DNA of 33,495 bases from Actinomycetes bacterium (lineage in GTDB: Bacteria; Actinomycetota; Thermoleophilia; Gaiellales; Gaiellaceae), in assembly GCA_030598925.1 (NCBI GenBank), contig JAUVPB010000003.1, forward strand, positions 1 through 33,495, given 5' to 3'. The position numbers and the translations under genes are program-made. This document shows positions 16,253-25,494 of this stretch, piece after piece. The number at the start of each line of letters is the position of its first letter. Position 1 is the stretch's first letter. The notes beneath the pieces are model-generated. The model was not told the DNA's origin, did no database searches, and saw only the letters and a program-made list of their open reading frames with translations.

Positions 16253-17665
16253 ATGCTGATGCGGATCGCCGTTGACGCCTCCCGGCCACTGGCCGACGAG
16301 CCGAGCTCCGGCCACAACCGCTGGCATCCGGAGATCGAGCCGATCGCGCGCGTCCCGCAAGACGAAGAGATCACGGCCGAGACGAGAGACGGTATCGACG
16401 GACAGCTCACGGCGGCGAGCAGCCACGCCGACGCGGACCAACTCGATCTGGGTGTGGGACATCCGCTGACGGGCCCACTGTTCGTCGAGGGTGCTGCTCC
16501 AGGCGACGTGCTGGAGGTCGAGTTCGTTGCGTTCGAGGCGGCCGACTTCGGTGTCGCAGCGGTCATTCCCGGGTTCGGGTTCCTCGCTGACCTGTTCGAG
16601 CAGCCATTTGTCGCGAAGTTCCGACTCGAGGATGGTTTCGCACGCTCCGACGAGCTCCCGGGCGTGACCCTGCCGGCCGACATCTTTCCGGGTGTCGTGG
16701 GCGTCGCGCCTTCGCACGAGCTGATGGCCGAGGTGCGGGCGCGCGAGACAGAGCTCGCCGAGCGGGGTGGCGTCGTTGCGGGCCAGAATCCCGAGGCGGC
16801 CGTTCCGGCGTCTGCTGCGGACGGCCTCCGAACGATTCCCCCGCGCGAGATCGGCGGCAACCTGGACGTGCGAGGTCTTGTCGCCGGCAGCCGTGCGTAC
16901 TTCCCGGTTCAGGTTCCGGGCGCGCTGTTCTCGATCGGAGACCTTCACTTCGCTCAGGGCGACGGCGAGACCTGCGGCACCGGCATAGAGATGGCCGGAG
17001 CGGCGACGGTCCGCTTCCGCGTGCACAAGAACCCGACCTGGCGGCCGCGCTTTCCGGCCTACGAAACGCCGCCACAACGTCCTCGGCGTACGTTCGCGAC
17101 TACCGGCATTTCCCTCGACGACGACGGTCGCAACGAAAGCATGGACCTCGAGCTTGCAACTCGCCGAGCGATCGTCGAGATGATCGGGTGGCTCGGCGCC
17201 GAGCATGACCTGTCGCGCGAGGCGGCCTACGTGCTCGTCTCTGCTGCCGTCGACCTGCGGTTGTCCGAGATCGTCGACGTACCGAACCCTCTCGTTTCGG
17301 CCGTCGTTCCACTCGATATCTTCACCGAGCCGTCGCGGGACAAGATCGTCCGCGAGAAACGGCGGGCAGAGGTTCAGGGCAGGCTGGCGACCGAGCGCCG
17401 GCGTGACGAAGCGCTCTCCGGTCGGCTCGAGCAGGCGCTCCGCAACGCAACCGCCTGGCGGACGGACGCGCGCGTGATCAACGACATGGACGACGCAGCG
17501 GTCGCGCTCCTGCAGGAGATGCGCGTGCTCCTGCCCGAGCCAGACGGCGATGCGCGCGAGCGCGTCGATGGCAAGGTGACGGAGCTCCAGGCGGAGCTCG
17601 ATACGTGCCGAGAGCGCCAGCGAGCGCTGACCGCGTACCTCGACGCGCTCGACTCCCTCAGCTAG
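16253..17665 (+). CDS. Acetamidase/formamidase-family protein with a C-terminal extension of about 110 aa
   Basis: GHNRWHPEIEPI...GVGHPLTGPLFVEGAAPGDVLEVEF...SIGDLHFAQGDGETCGTGIEM...SREAAYVLVSAAVDLRLSEIVDVPNPLVSAVVPLDIF, then charged TEPSRDKIVREKRRAEVQ...ALDSLS. Confidence 0.85.
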   Translation: MLMRIAVDASRPLADEPSSGHNRWHPEIEPIARVPQDEEITAETRDGIDGQLTAASSHADADQLDLGVGHPLTGPLFVEGAAPGDVLEVEFVAFEAADFGVAAVIPGFGFLADLFEQPFVAKFRLEDGFARSDELPGVTLPADIFPGVVGVAPSHELMAEVRARETELAERGGVVAGQNPEAAVPASAADGLRTIPPREIGGNLDVRGLVAGSRAYFPVQVPGALFSIGDLHFAQGDGETCGTGIEMAGAATVRFRVHKNPTWRPRFPAYETPPQRPRRTFATTGISLDDDGRNESMDLELATRRAIVEMIGWLGAEHDLSREAAYVLVSAAVDLRLSEIVDVPNPLVSAVVPLDIFTEPSRDKIVREKRRAEVQGRLATERRRDEALSGRLEQALRNATAWRTDARVINDMDDAAVALLQEMRVLLPEPDGDARERVDGKVTELQAELDTCRERQRALTAYLDALDSLS

Positions 17666-17677
17666 TCCGCTGGCGCC

Positions 17678-17694
17678 CGGGCCGCGACGGCCCG
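17678..17694. terminator. Candidate hairpin between convergent genes
   Basis: CGGGCC-GCGAC-GGCCCG, 6-bp stem; no clear U-tract. Confidence 0.3.
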
Positions 17695-17791
17695 ACCAAG
17701 AAAAGCTCTACATCCCGAGGAGAACAGAGGCGAGGGACGGCCTGCGCCCATGCGCGCGGAACCGCCCTTCGGCCTGAATATGACTTGTGGC

Positions 17792-18751
17792 TTAGCTGGC
17801 CAGGGGAACCGCGTAGGCCGGCATCGGCGCGCCCGTCGCGCCGCGCAACTTCAGCGGGAATCCGAGGAAGGCGAACTCGTACTGCTTCTCGGCCGCGAGC
17901 TCCTGCATGTTCACGATCTCCATGATCTGGGCACCGGCGGTCGCGAACATGTACGCGTGCACGGGCAGGAAGCTGTTCTCGACCTTGAACGGCATCACTT
18001 CGAGACCGATCGTGTCGCCCGCAATGCACATTGCCCCAGCCTCTTCGCAGAGGTACTTCGCCGCGGGAAGACCGATGCCGGGCGGGTTAAGCAGGTAGCC
18101 GTCGAAGTCGGGCCAGGAGCCCATTCGCCCGGTGTTGACGCAGACGACGTCGCCCTTCTTGAGCTCAGTCCCCTGCTCGCTCGCCGCGTTCTTGAGGTCA
18201 TCGACCGTGACCTCGTAGCTATCGGGAAGCATGTCGACTTTATGCAGACCCGCGATATCCAGCATCGCTCCGCGCGCGATGACGGGCGGATAGTTCTCGA
18301 AGCCACCCTTGTTCCAGATGCGGCTCCCGAGATCCGTATCTGCTGTCCAGCCATTCCAGAACGTGCCGTGATGGCCGAGATGGTTCAGCGTGTCGATGTG
18401 CGTACCACAGTGCGTGTACATGTGGATCGAGTCGCCGCAGTAGCTGTACTTCTCGTGTACGTCGGCGGGCAGACCCGAGAGGTCGTCGTTCACGGAGCCC
18501 TGCGGCGTGTGTGTCATCCAGATCTCGTACTTCGGGTCGCCGGCGGCCACCCAGGAGGGCATCCCGATGAAGTACTCGACGTTGAGGTCGAATACGTGCG
18601 TGCCGTTGAGGTGGTTGAGGACGGCCTTCGTCGATTCGGGCGTGATCATGTTGAGCCGCCCGATTTCGTCGTCTTCGCCCCACGGGCTCTTCGAGACCTT
18701 CAAGCCATCCTTGTCGATGAGCGCTTCGGGTACGAGTTCGGGATCGGTCAT
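17792..18751 (-). CDS. Cyclase-family protein (kynurenine formamidase-like metal-dependent amidase), copy A
   Basis: Canonical metal motif HMYTHCGTHIDTLNHLGHHG; WGEDDEIGRLNMITPE; LKKGDVVCVNTGRMG. Confidence 0.85.
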   Translation of the reverse strand: MTDPELVPEALIDKDGLKVSKSPWGEDDEIGRLNMITPESTKAVLNHLNGTHVFDLNVEYFIGMPSWVAAGDPKYEIWMTHTPQGSVNDDLSGLPADVHEKYSYCGDSIHMYTHCGTHIDTLNHLGHHGTFWNGWTADTDLGSRIWNKGGFENYPPVIARGAMLDIAGLHKVDMLPDSYEVTVDDLKNAASEQGTELKKGDVVCVNTGRMGSWPDFDGYLLNPPGIGLPAAKYLCEEAGAMCIAGDTIGLEVMPFKVENSFLPVHAYMFATAGAQIMEIVNMQELAAEKQYEFAFLGFPLKLRGATGAPMPAYAVPLAS

Positions 18752-18761
18752 CTGAGCCTCC

Positions 18762-19604
18762 TTATGGCTGGTTGACGTGGGTCATCTCTTCGACGAGAAC
18801 GCCGTACAGATCCGGCCGCCGGTGGTCGAAGAGGTGCATCTCGTATTCGCCTGATGCCGGAATGATGCTCTTGTTGCGCGCCTTCTCGATATCGACTTCC
18901 GCGATCAGCATGACCTCGCTGACGGCATCGGCCTCGACGAGCCTGTCGCCGGACGGCGCGACGATCTGGCTCCAGCCGCAGAACTCCGCGCTGCGCTCGA
19001 CGCCAACGCGATTCGCGGTCAGGAGGTACACGAGGTTCTCGTGCGCGCGCGTGCGCGTGATGAACTCCGCGTTCGCACGAGCGGCGACTGGCCAGTTGGT
19101 CGGATGAGCGATCAGATCCGCGCCCTTGAGTGCGAGCGTGCGGGTTGCCTCGGGGAAACGCAGGTCGTAACAGATCTCGAGCCCGATACGACCGATCGGC
19201 GTCTCCACGGGGACGAGCGGCTCGGTGCCTGCGGTCACGAAGCGATCAACGCCGAGGAACGGCAGGTGTGCCTTGTCGTAGGTCGCGAGCAGACCGCCAG
19301 GGCCAACGAGCAGAGAGCGATTGCGCAGCTCCTCCCCTTCGCGCACCAGGACCCCGCAGACGGCGTACACGTCGAGCCGAGCACACGCTTGCTCGAGGAC
19401 TTCGAGCGTCGGACCGGGAATTTCCTGCGCCGCCTCCAGGGCCTCCGCAGGAGAGTCGAAGACGTAACCGGACACGGCACACTCGGGGAGCACGATCAGC
19501 TTGACGCCTTGCGCGCTCGCCTCTTCTAGCCTCGCGACGATGGCCTCGAGGTTCCGACCGATCTCGCCGAGCTGCGGCTCCATCTGGACGACGGCGGCGA
19601 GCAT
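18762..19604 (-). CDS. Carbon-nitrogen hydrolase (nitrilase superfamily)
   Basis: Glu-Lys-Cys triad contexts: LIVLPECAVSGYVF, ATYDKAHLPF, IGLEICYDLRFPE. Confidence 0.9.
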   Translation of the reverse strand: MLAAVVQMEPQLGEIGRNLEAIVARLEEASAQGVKLIVLPECAVSGYVFDSPAEALEAAQEIPGPTLEVLEQACARLDVYAVCGVLVREGEELRNRSLLVGPGGLLATYDKAHLPFLGVDRFVTAGTEPLVPVETPIGRIGLEICYDLRFPEATRTLALKGADLIAHPTNWPVAARANAEFITRTRAHENLVYLLTANRVGVERSAEFCGWSQIVAPSGDRLVEADAVSEVMLIAEVDIEKARNKSIIPASGEYEMHLFDHRRPDLYGVLVEEMTHVNQP

Positions 19605-19664
19605 GGGCGGCGAGTCTACCGCGACCGCGGCCAGCGCGACGTGGCACTCGGATCGGGAGGCGAG

Positions 19665-20729
19665 CTAGACGACGTTGTGCTCGGGGCGTGCAGCGCCCCG
19701 CTCGAACCGCTCGAGTCCGAACGGAGCGAGATCGAATGTCGTCGCGCGACCGAGTGCGAGTTCTGCCAGGTGCTCGCCGACGACCGGGCCCTGCTGGAAC
19801 CCGTGGCCGGAGAAGCCGGTCGCATAGAGCAGACCCTCCGGGTCGTCGAGACAACCGACCAACGCATTGTGGTCGGGACTGTTCTCGTAGAGCCCGGACC
19901 AGCCGGTTCGTACGCCGAGCTCGGCCAGCAGGGGTAGGCGTGCCGCCGCCACGGGCGCGAGCCCATCGATCGTCGTCTCGCGCCCGCCAAATAGCAGGCC
20001 CCGTCCCTCTCGATGGAAGTAGAACCCGGTCTCGAAGTCGATCGTCAGCGGCAACTCTTCGGGGAACCCGCTCGTGGGCTCCGTGAGCCAGACGTACCGC
20101 CGCTCTGCGCTAACCGGAACCCGAACGCCGGCGCCGGCGGCGAGCTCGCGCGTCCAGACGCCGGCCGCGACGATGATGCGCTCGGTCGCGATCCGTCCGA
20201 GCGCCGTCTCCACCGCAACACAGCGACCGCGTTCGACCACGATGCGCTCGACTGCGCAACCCTGGGCGATCTCAGCGCCCGCGAGTACGGCCGCGCTCGC
20301 ATACCCGTGAACGCACGCCTCCGGCGTCGCGTAGCCGTCGCTCGGCGAGAAGGTCGCGCCGGCCAGATCGTCTACAGCGAGACCGGGTATGAGCTCTTTC
20401 GCTTCATCCGGCGTCAGCCAACGCGAGGGCACGCCCAGGGAGCGCTGCAACTCGAGGCTCGCGTCGAAAGGAGCACGGTCGCATTCAACGCTCAGCAGGA
20501 ACAGGTAGCCCCACTGCTTGAGATCGATCTGGCCGCCGGGCTCGTCGCCGAAGTTCTCGAACCGACGGATGCACTCGAGGCCGATCCGTACGTTGAGCTC
20601 GTCGGAGAACTGTGCGCGAATCCCACCCGCGGCCTTGCTCGTCGAGCCGGAGGCGAGGGTGCCGCGTTCGACCAAGACTGCGTCGGTGCAACCGAGCCGG
20701 GTCAGGTAGTAGAGGGCGCTCGCCCCCAT
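19665..20729 (-). CDS. FAD-dependent oxidoreductase (DAO / sarcosine-oxidase-like)
   Basis: SGSTSKAAGGIRAQFSDELNV; ATGFSGHGFQQGPVVGEHLAELAL. The FAD motif AQVVVIGGGIMGASALYYL begins upstream of the 20729 ATG, so the true start is further upstream (possibly CTG 20798). Confidence 0.85.
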   Translation of the reverse strand: MGASALYYLTRLGCTDAVLVERGTLASGSTSKAAGGIRAQFSDELNVRIGLECIRRFENFGDEPGGQIDLKQWGYLFLLSVECDRAPFDASLELQRSLGVPSRWLTPDEAKELIPGLAVDDLAGATFSPSDGYATPEACVHGYASAAVLAGAEIAQGCAVERIVVERGRCVAVETALGRIATERIIVAAGVWTRELAAGAGVRVPVSAERRYVWLTEPTSGFPEELPLTIDFETGFYFHREGRGLLFGGRETTIDGLAPVAAARLPLLAELGVRTGWSGLYENSPDHNALVGCLDDPEGLLYATGFSGHGFQQGPVVGEHLAELALGRATTFDLAPFGLERFERGAARPEHNVV

Positions 20730-20790
20730 GATGCCGCCGCCGATGACGACGACCTGAGCCGATGCGGGAAGCGCCGTACGAGCTCCGATC

Positions 20791-21444
20791 TCAGGCAGTG
20801 ACCGGCTGAGCGATTCCCTGTAGGTACGAGATGACCTCCGACGAGTTCGTCACCTCTGCGTACCGACGATGCACGTCGCGCAGGTTCGACTCGTGCGCGT
20901 CCCGGCCCTGATCGCCCACGCAGTCCTCTGGCACGATCGTGCGGAAGCCGTACGAGAACGCGTCGACGGTTGTCGCCCGCACGCACCCGGAGGTGGTGCA
21001 GCCCGTTACGATCACGGTATCGCGCTGCGCAGCAGTCAGCAGCGAGATGAGCGGCGTCCCGTGGAAGAACGACGGCCACTTCTTGGGCAGGAGGACGTCG
21101 CGTTCATCCCAGAGACGTTCATCGACCTCGGCCCATCGCGAGCCCGGCGTGATCTCGGCGCACGGCGGGAGCTTGATCGTCCAGTGCCCCAGCTCCTGCT
21201 CGTTCTTCCAGACGACAACGGTGTGAAAGACGGGCACGCCGGCGTCGCGCGCAACGCCGAGTAGCTCGGCCGTGTTGACCGTCGCACGTTCGATCATCTC
21301 CGCTCCGCCGAACACGAAGTCGGGGTCCGTGAACGCGTACTGAAGATCGATCACCAGTACTGCGGGGCGCTCGCCCGGTTCGATCGAAGCCTGGCCGTAT
21401 CCCCGGCTCACCCACGGGTCTTGCGCACCGAGCTCGATACCCAT
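20791..21444 (-). CDS. Isochorismatase-like cysteine hydrolase (N-carbamoylsarcosine amidase-like)
   Basis: PAVLVIDLQYAFTDPDF, KKWPSFFHGTPL, VIVTGCTTSGCVRATTVDAFSYGFRTIVPEDCVGD. Start at MGIELGAQD. Confidence 0.88.
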   Translation of the reverse strand: MGIELGAQDPWVSRGYGQASIEPGERPAVLVIDLQYAFTDPDFVFGGAEMIERATVNTAELLGVARDAGVPVFHTVVVWKNEQELGHWTIKLPPCAEITPGSRWAEVDERLWDERDVLLPKKWPSFFHGTPLISLLTAAQRDTVIVTGCTTSGCVRATTVDAFSYGFRTIVPEDCVGDQGRDAHESNLRDVHRRYAEVTNSSEVISYLQGIAQPVTA

Positions 21445-21500
21445 GCTTGCCTCCTCGTCCTTCAACAGCGGGCAGGCTGCCCGCCCGAATCCTCGCACAT

Positions 21501-22421
21501 CTACTTGATTGCCAGCACGTTCGGCGGACTGCCGACGCCGCCCGACAGGCGCAGTGGGGCGGACGTGAGAAAGAACGTCGCGCGACCGTCCGCTTCGCAG
21601 CTCTCGGCCAGCCGGCGAAGGTCCCAGAGCTCGCCGAGCGGCATGCCGAGGCGGGCGATCAGAGCTCGATGGAGCGACAGATCCGATCCTTTTGCCGGGT
21701 ACCCGGCCTCGAGCGCCGGATTGTCCGCAGCGACGGCCGCCACGCGATTGTCCCAGAGGTACGGCGGAACGTCGGCACCGTAGAGCCCGGGACTCCCCGG
21801 CCGTACCTCAGCTGCCAGCTCCTCTCGCTCGGGCTGCGTGAGCTGTTCGTAGGCTTCCACCCAACCCGTGCGGAACACGAGGATGTCGCCCTGGCGGAGA
21901 GTGACGCCACGCCGCGTGAGGATGTCGTCGATCAGCGCGGAGCCGATCGGAAAGAAGTCGAACGGATCGAGCGTCTCGCCTTCCTCCTGCGCCCAGCGCA
22001 CCACGTCGATCAGGACGCCGCGCGCCGCGATCCCTCGCAGGGCCCAGTGCTCCATCCCGAGCCTGCCGGGCCCGGGCTCCACGACCTCCTCCAGCTTGGC
22101 TCCGTTGTAGAAGCCGTTCTCATCGTCGGCGATGTGACGCAAGCCGTCCCACTGGCTCGATGCCTGTGGCCAGAACGAGTCGATGTAGTCGTCGATCGCG
22201 AAGCCGGGATACTTCTCGAAGACGGTGTGCTTCACGGTCTCGCGCTCGAAGAAGGCGGGCGAGGGCAGCCCCAGGTCCCAGTTGAGCGCAAAAACGGCGC
22301 CGTCGCGAACGAGAGTCGCAGCCTCGCGAACCTGGTCGGCGTCGATGAAGTTCAGCGTTCCGATCTCGTCGTCGTCGCCGAAGACGCCCCACGAAGAGCC
22401 GGCCGGTGCGCCGTCTCGCAC
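21501..22421 (-). CDS. Cyclase-family protein, copy B (SQWDxLxH subgroup)
   Basis: GSSWGVFGDDDEIGTLNFIDADQVREAA, SQWDGLRHIADDENGFYNG, LRQGDILVFRTGW. Family-like sequence continues upstream (QHTYPPFSELPV), so the start is uncertain. Confidence 0.85.
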   Translation of the reverse strand: MRDGAPAGSSWGVFGDDDEIGTLNFIDADQVREAATLVRDGAVFALNWDLGLPSPAFFERETVKHTVFEKYPGFAIDDYIDSFWPQASSQWDGLRHIADDENGFYNGAKLEEVVEPGPGRLGMEHWALRGIAARGVLIDVVRWAQEEGETLDPFDFFPIGSALIDDILTRRGVTLRQGDILVFRTGWVEAYEQLTQPEREELAAEVRPGSPGLYGADVPPYLWDNRVAAVAADNPALEAGYPAKGSDLSLHRALIARLGMPLGELWDLRRLAESCEADGRATFFLTSAPLRLSGGVGSPPNVLAIK

Positions 22422-22467
22422 CGGCAGCTCCGAGAAGGGCGGGTATGTGTGTTGGGCGGATGCGATG

Positions 22468-23049
22468 CTACGACGCTCCTCGTTCGAGCACGGCTTCGCG
22501 AAAGCGGTTCATCGCCGTCACGCCGTCGAACGAGGGCGGGAAGGCTAGCGGCAGCTCCTCGGGATCGATCTTCGCGACGGCAAACACCGGTCCCCCCGTC
22601 TCGAGCAGCAGGGACCGCAACGCCTCGATCTCATCCTCGGCTCGGATGGTGCAGGTGGTCTCGATCCCGCATCCCTGCGCGACGAGCTCCAGGTCCGTGC
22701 GACCGGCCGTCGCCGTCGGTTGGCCACCGGTCTCTCCGTAGACCTCGTTGTCGAGCGCGAGGATCGCGAGGTTGGCCGGTGCCTGGTTGGCGACGGTGGC
22801 CAGAACGCCCAGGCTCATGAGCAGCTCACCGTCGCCGGCCACCAGGAGGACTCGCCGGCTCGATTGTGCGAGGGCCAGTCCCAGTGCAAAGGGCCCCGCT
22901 TGGCCCATGGCGCCGATGAACCCGAAGTTGCGCGGATTGTCGCCAGCCGCGGCCAGATCCCACGTCGACGAGCCCAGGCTGGAGATGACCAGCGGGTTCT
23001 CCGATCGATTCTCGAGCAGAGCCTCGACGAGAGCCCGTCGTCGCAACAC
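22468..23049 (-). CDS. TPP-dependent decarboxylase, TPP-binding (beta) subunit (sulfopyruvate/phosphonopyruvate decarboxylase-like)
   Basis: TPP motif VAGDGELLMSLGVLATVANQAPANLAILALDNEVYGETGGQ; GFIGAMGQAGPFALGLALA. Confidence 0.8.
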   Translation of the reverse strand: MLRRRALVEALLENRSENPLVISSLGSSTWDLAAAGDNPRNFGFIGAMGQAGPFALGLALAQSSRRVLLVAGDGELLMSLGVLATVANQAPANLAILALDNEVYGETGGQPTATAGRTDLELVAQGCGIETTCTIRAEDEIEALRSLLLETGGPVFAVAKIDPEELPLAFPPSFDGVTAMNRFREAVLERGAS

Positions 23050-23055
23050 GGCTTT

Positions 23056-23592
23056 TCAGGCCTCCTCAAACTGCTTGGCGCCGATCAGCTTTTGCGAGAG
23101 CAGTAGAGCGGCCGATCGACGCGTGTTGAAGGCAAACTGTGCGGCCGCATGGATTGCGGTGCCGACGTCGGCCTCGTCGTCGGCCCGGAACGAGCTGACG
23201 TCCATGGCCTCGAGCACCTTCGGCGTCCCCTGGCCCATCGGTACCTGCCACGGAATGAACTCGCCCCACTCGCCGCGCATCGCGACGATGGCGAGAAACG
23301 GGATCCGGCAGATGATCGGCAGGGCGAGCGCATTGACGCAGTTGCCCACGCCGCTCGACTGCATGAGCAACACGCCCTTGCGTCCGCCTGCCCAGGCGCC
23401 GCAGAGCAGGCCGACGCCCTCCTCTTCGGTAGTCAGACCAACCACGTCGAGCGCCTCGGACGCCTCGCACAGCTCGATCAGCGTCGCGTGCCCGGCATCG
23501 GGGACGTGAGCGACGAGGGAGAAGCCCTGCTCTCGCAGAACGTCGAAGATCTCCCGCTGCCAGGGGAGCTCGCTAGCCGGCACCGGGCGCAT
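23056..23592 (-). CDS. TPP-dependent decarboxylase, N-terminal (alpha) subunit
   Basis: HVPDAGHATLIELCEASEALDVVGLTTEEEGVGLLCGAWAGGRKGVLLMQSSGVGNCVNALA; adjacent to the beta subunit. Confidence 0.8.
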   Translation of the reverse strand: MRPVPASELPWQREIFDVLREQGFSLVAHVPDAGHATLIELCEASEALDVVGLTTEEEGVGLLCGAWAGGRKGVLLMQSSGVGNCVNALALPIICRIPFLAIVAMRGEWGEFIPWQVPMGQGTPKVLEAMDVSSFRADDEADVGTAIHAAAQFAFNTRRSAALLLSQKLIGAKQFEEA

Positions 23593-24505
23593 TCGCCTGC
23601 GGCCGACCAATGCGATCTGCCGCGAGCTTGCCGAGCTGCTCGAGCCGCTCCTCCTCGACGCGAATCGCCGACAGGCCGAGAAGCCGATCGAGCTCGTCGC
23701 GAGACATCATGCGGTCGAGCCAGGACTCCTGCGAGCGGTCACGGCTCAACGTTTCGAGGAAGCTGCGGGCGGCGGCGAGGGCAACGCGCATCGCGGACAC
23801 CGCGTAGATACCGAGGTCGAAGCCGAACGCACCGAGCTCGTCGAGCGAGAGCATCGGGCTGCGGCCCCACTCCGGCAGGTCGATCGCGAGCGGCATCTCC
23901 AGCGTCTCGCCGACCCGCCGGAACTCGTCGTGGCTCTCGAGGGCCTCGGGGAACAGCGCGTCCGCTCCTGCTTCGGCATATGCCTGGCAGCGCGTGAGCA
24001 TCGCATCGAGTCCCTCGCATTGGCGAGCATCTGTGCGGACGATCACGACGAAGGAGTCATCGAGCTGCGCTTCCTTCGCGGCGTAGATCTTCGCCACCAT
24101 CTCGGCGGTCTCGATGCAGCCCGCTCCAGCCGTCTGACCGCAGCGCTTCGGAAACGTCTGGTCCTCGATGTGGACGCCCGCGGCGCCCAGGGCCTCGAAC
24201 TCGCGGATGGTGCGCACGACGCTCGTCGTGTTTCCGAAACCGGTGTCGACGTCGCAGAGCACCGGCACCGAGACCGCGTTGACGATGTGGCGGGCGTTGT
24301 CCGCCAACTCGGAGAGTCCGAGCAGTCCTACATCGGGAAATCCGGCGACGCTGGTTGCCGTGGCCGAGCCACTGACGTAGACGACCGGAAACCCGGCCTC
24401 CTCGACGAGCTTGGCCACCGTCGGATCGTACGCGCCGACGGCAGCCGCGCAGCCGTCCTCCGCGAGCACGCGACGCAGCTTGTGAGTTGGCGCTTGCTCG
24501 GTCAT
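23573..24505 (-). CDS. Isocitrate lyase/PEP mutase superfamily, methylisocitrate-lyase-like
   Basis: PVLCDVDTGFGNTTSVVRTIREFEALGAAGVHIEDQTFPKRCGQTAG; DSFVVIVRTDARQ; start MTEQAPTHKLRRVLAEDG. Confidence 0.85.
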   Translation of the reverse strand: MTEQAPTHKLRRVLAEDGCAAAVGAYDPTVAKLVEEAGFPVVYVSGSATATSVAGFPDVGLLGLSELADNARHIVNAVSVPVLCDVDTGFGNTTSVVRTIREFEALGAAGVHIEDQTFPKRCGQTAGAGCIETAEMVAKIYAAKEAQLDDSFVVIVRTDARQCEGLDAMLTRCQAYAEAGADALFPEALESHDEFRRVGETLEMPLAIDLPEWGRSPMLSLDELGAFGFDLGIYAVSAMRVALAAARSFLETLSRDRSQESWLDRMMSRDELDRLLGLSAIRVEEERLEQLGKLAADRIGRPQANAPGAG

Positions 24506-24597
24506 CTGGGTTCCGCCGATACGGACGTCGCGACGGGAGCTCCCGTTGCCGAAACGAAGCGCGCATTGACGAGCAGCAGGTCGGCCATGTCGGCAGC

Positions 24598-25494
24598 CTA
24601 GGTGTCGTCGGCTCCGGCCGCCCCGGCGCGCAGGCGGCGCTGGCGCTCCATCAGGCTGCACCAGTCCCAGCGCGCTCCACCCATGCTCTCGACATCGGCA
24701 AGGAATTGATCGACCACGGCCGTGACGGGCAAGGCCACACCGGCTTCGCGAGCCTCGGCCAGGCACAGACCGATGTCCTTACGCATCAGCTCGGTCGCGA
24801 ACCCAAAGTCGTACTGCCCCTCTGCCATCGGCCGCCAGCGGTTCTCCATCTCCCATGAGGACGACGCCCCGGCCAGCATCACCTCGACCACCTGCTCGAG
24901 ATCGAGGTCAGCCGCTTCGGCGAAGTCGAGGCCTTCGACGAGCGCCTGGCAGAGGCCGACGACGCAGATCTGATTCGTCATCTTCGTGAGCTGCCCGGCC
25001 CCCGCCGGGCCCATGTGGCTGATGCGAGCCGCGTAGGTGTCCATCACCGGTCGCGCCCGCTCGACGGCTTGTTCCTCGCCACCGACCATGATCGCGAGAC
25101 TCCCGGCGCGCGCGCCATCGACGCCACCGGAGACCGGGGCGTCGAGAAAACCGACTCCACGATCTCCCGCAAGCGTCGCAAGCTCACGGGAGATCCTCGC
25201 CGAAGCGGTCGTGTGGTCGATCCACACGAGACCGCGCGGAGCCGCCTCCAAGATGCCGCCGGCCGCTGTCCCGGCGTCGTGGAGTTGCGTGTCGGCGGGC
25301 AGCGATGTGATCGCGAAATCTGCACCCGCGACCGCCTCCGAGGGTGTGGCGGCGGCCGTGCCGGCATAGGCGTCGAGCCAGGCAGCCACCTGAGCCTGAT
25401 CGAGATCGACGACCACCACCTCATGGCCCGCGGTCGCCAGGTGTCCGGCGATTGGGAAGCCCATCCTTCCAAGACCGACAAAAGCCACTCTCAT
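24598..25494 (-). CDS. NAD(P)-dependent 3-hydroxyisobutyrate dehydrogenase-family oxidoreductase (copy B)
   Basis: FVGLGRMGFPIAGHLATAGHEVVVVDLD, DAPVSGGVDGARAGSLAIMVGG, catalytic-Lys motif GAGQLTKMTNQ. Confidence 0.9.
   Translation of the reverse strand: MRVAFVGLGRMGFPIAGHLATAGHEVVVVDLDQAQVAAWLDAYAGTAAATPSEAVAGADFAITSLPADTQLHDAGTAAGGILEAAPRGLVWIDHTTASARISRELATLAGDRGVGFLDAPVSGGVDGARAGSLAIMVGGEEQAVERARPVMDTYAARISHMGPAGAGQLTKMTNQICVVGLCQALVEGLDFAEAADLDLEQVVEVMLAGASSSWEMENRWRPMAEGQYDFGFATELMRKDIGLCLAEAREAGVALPVTAVVDQFLADVESMGGARWDWCSLMERQRRLRAGAAGADDT

Noticed and set aside
22468-24505. Phosphonate biosynthesis (PEP mutase plus phosphonopyruvate decarboxylase)
   Set aside because: The lyase has EDQTFPKRCG, typical of methylisocitrate-lyase-like members, not the EDKxxxxxNS-type motif expected of PEP mutase; no other phosphonate genes were recognised.
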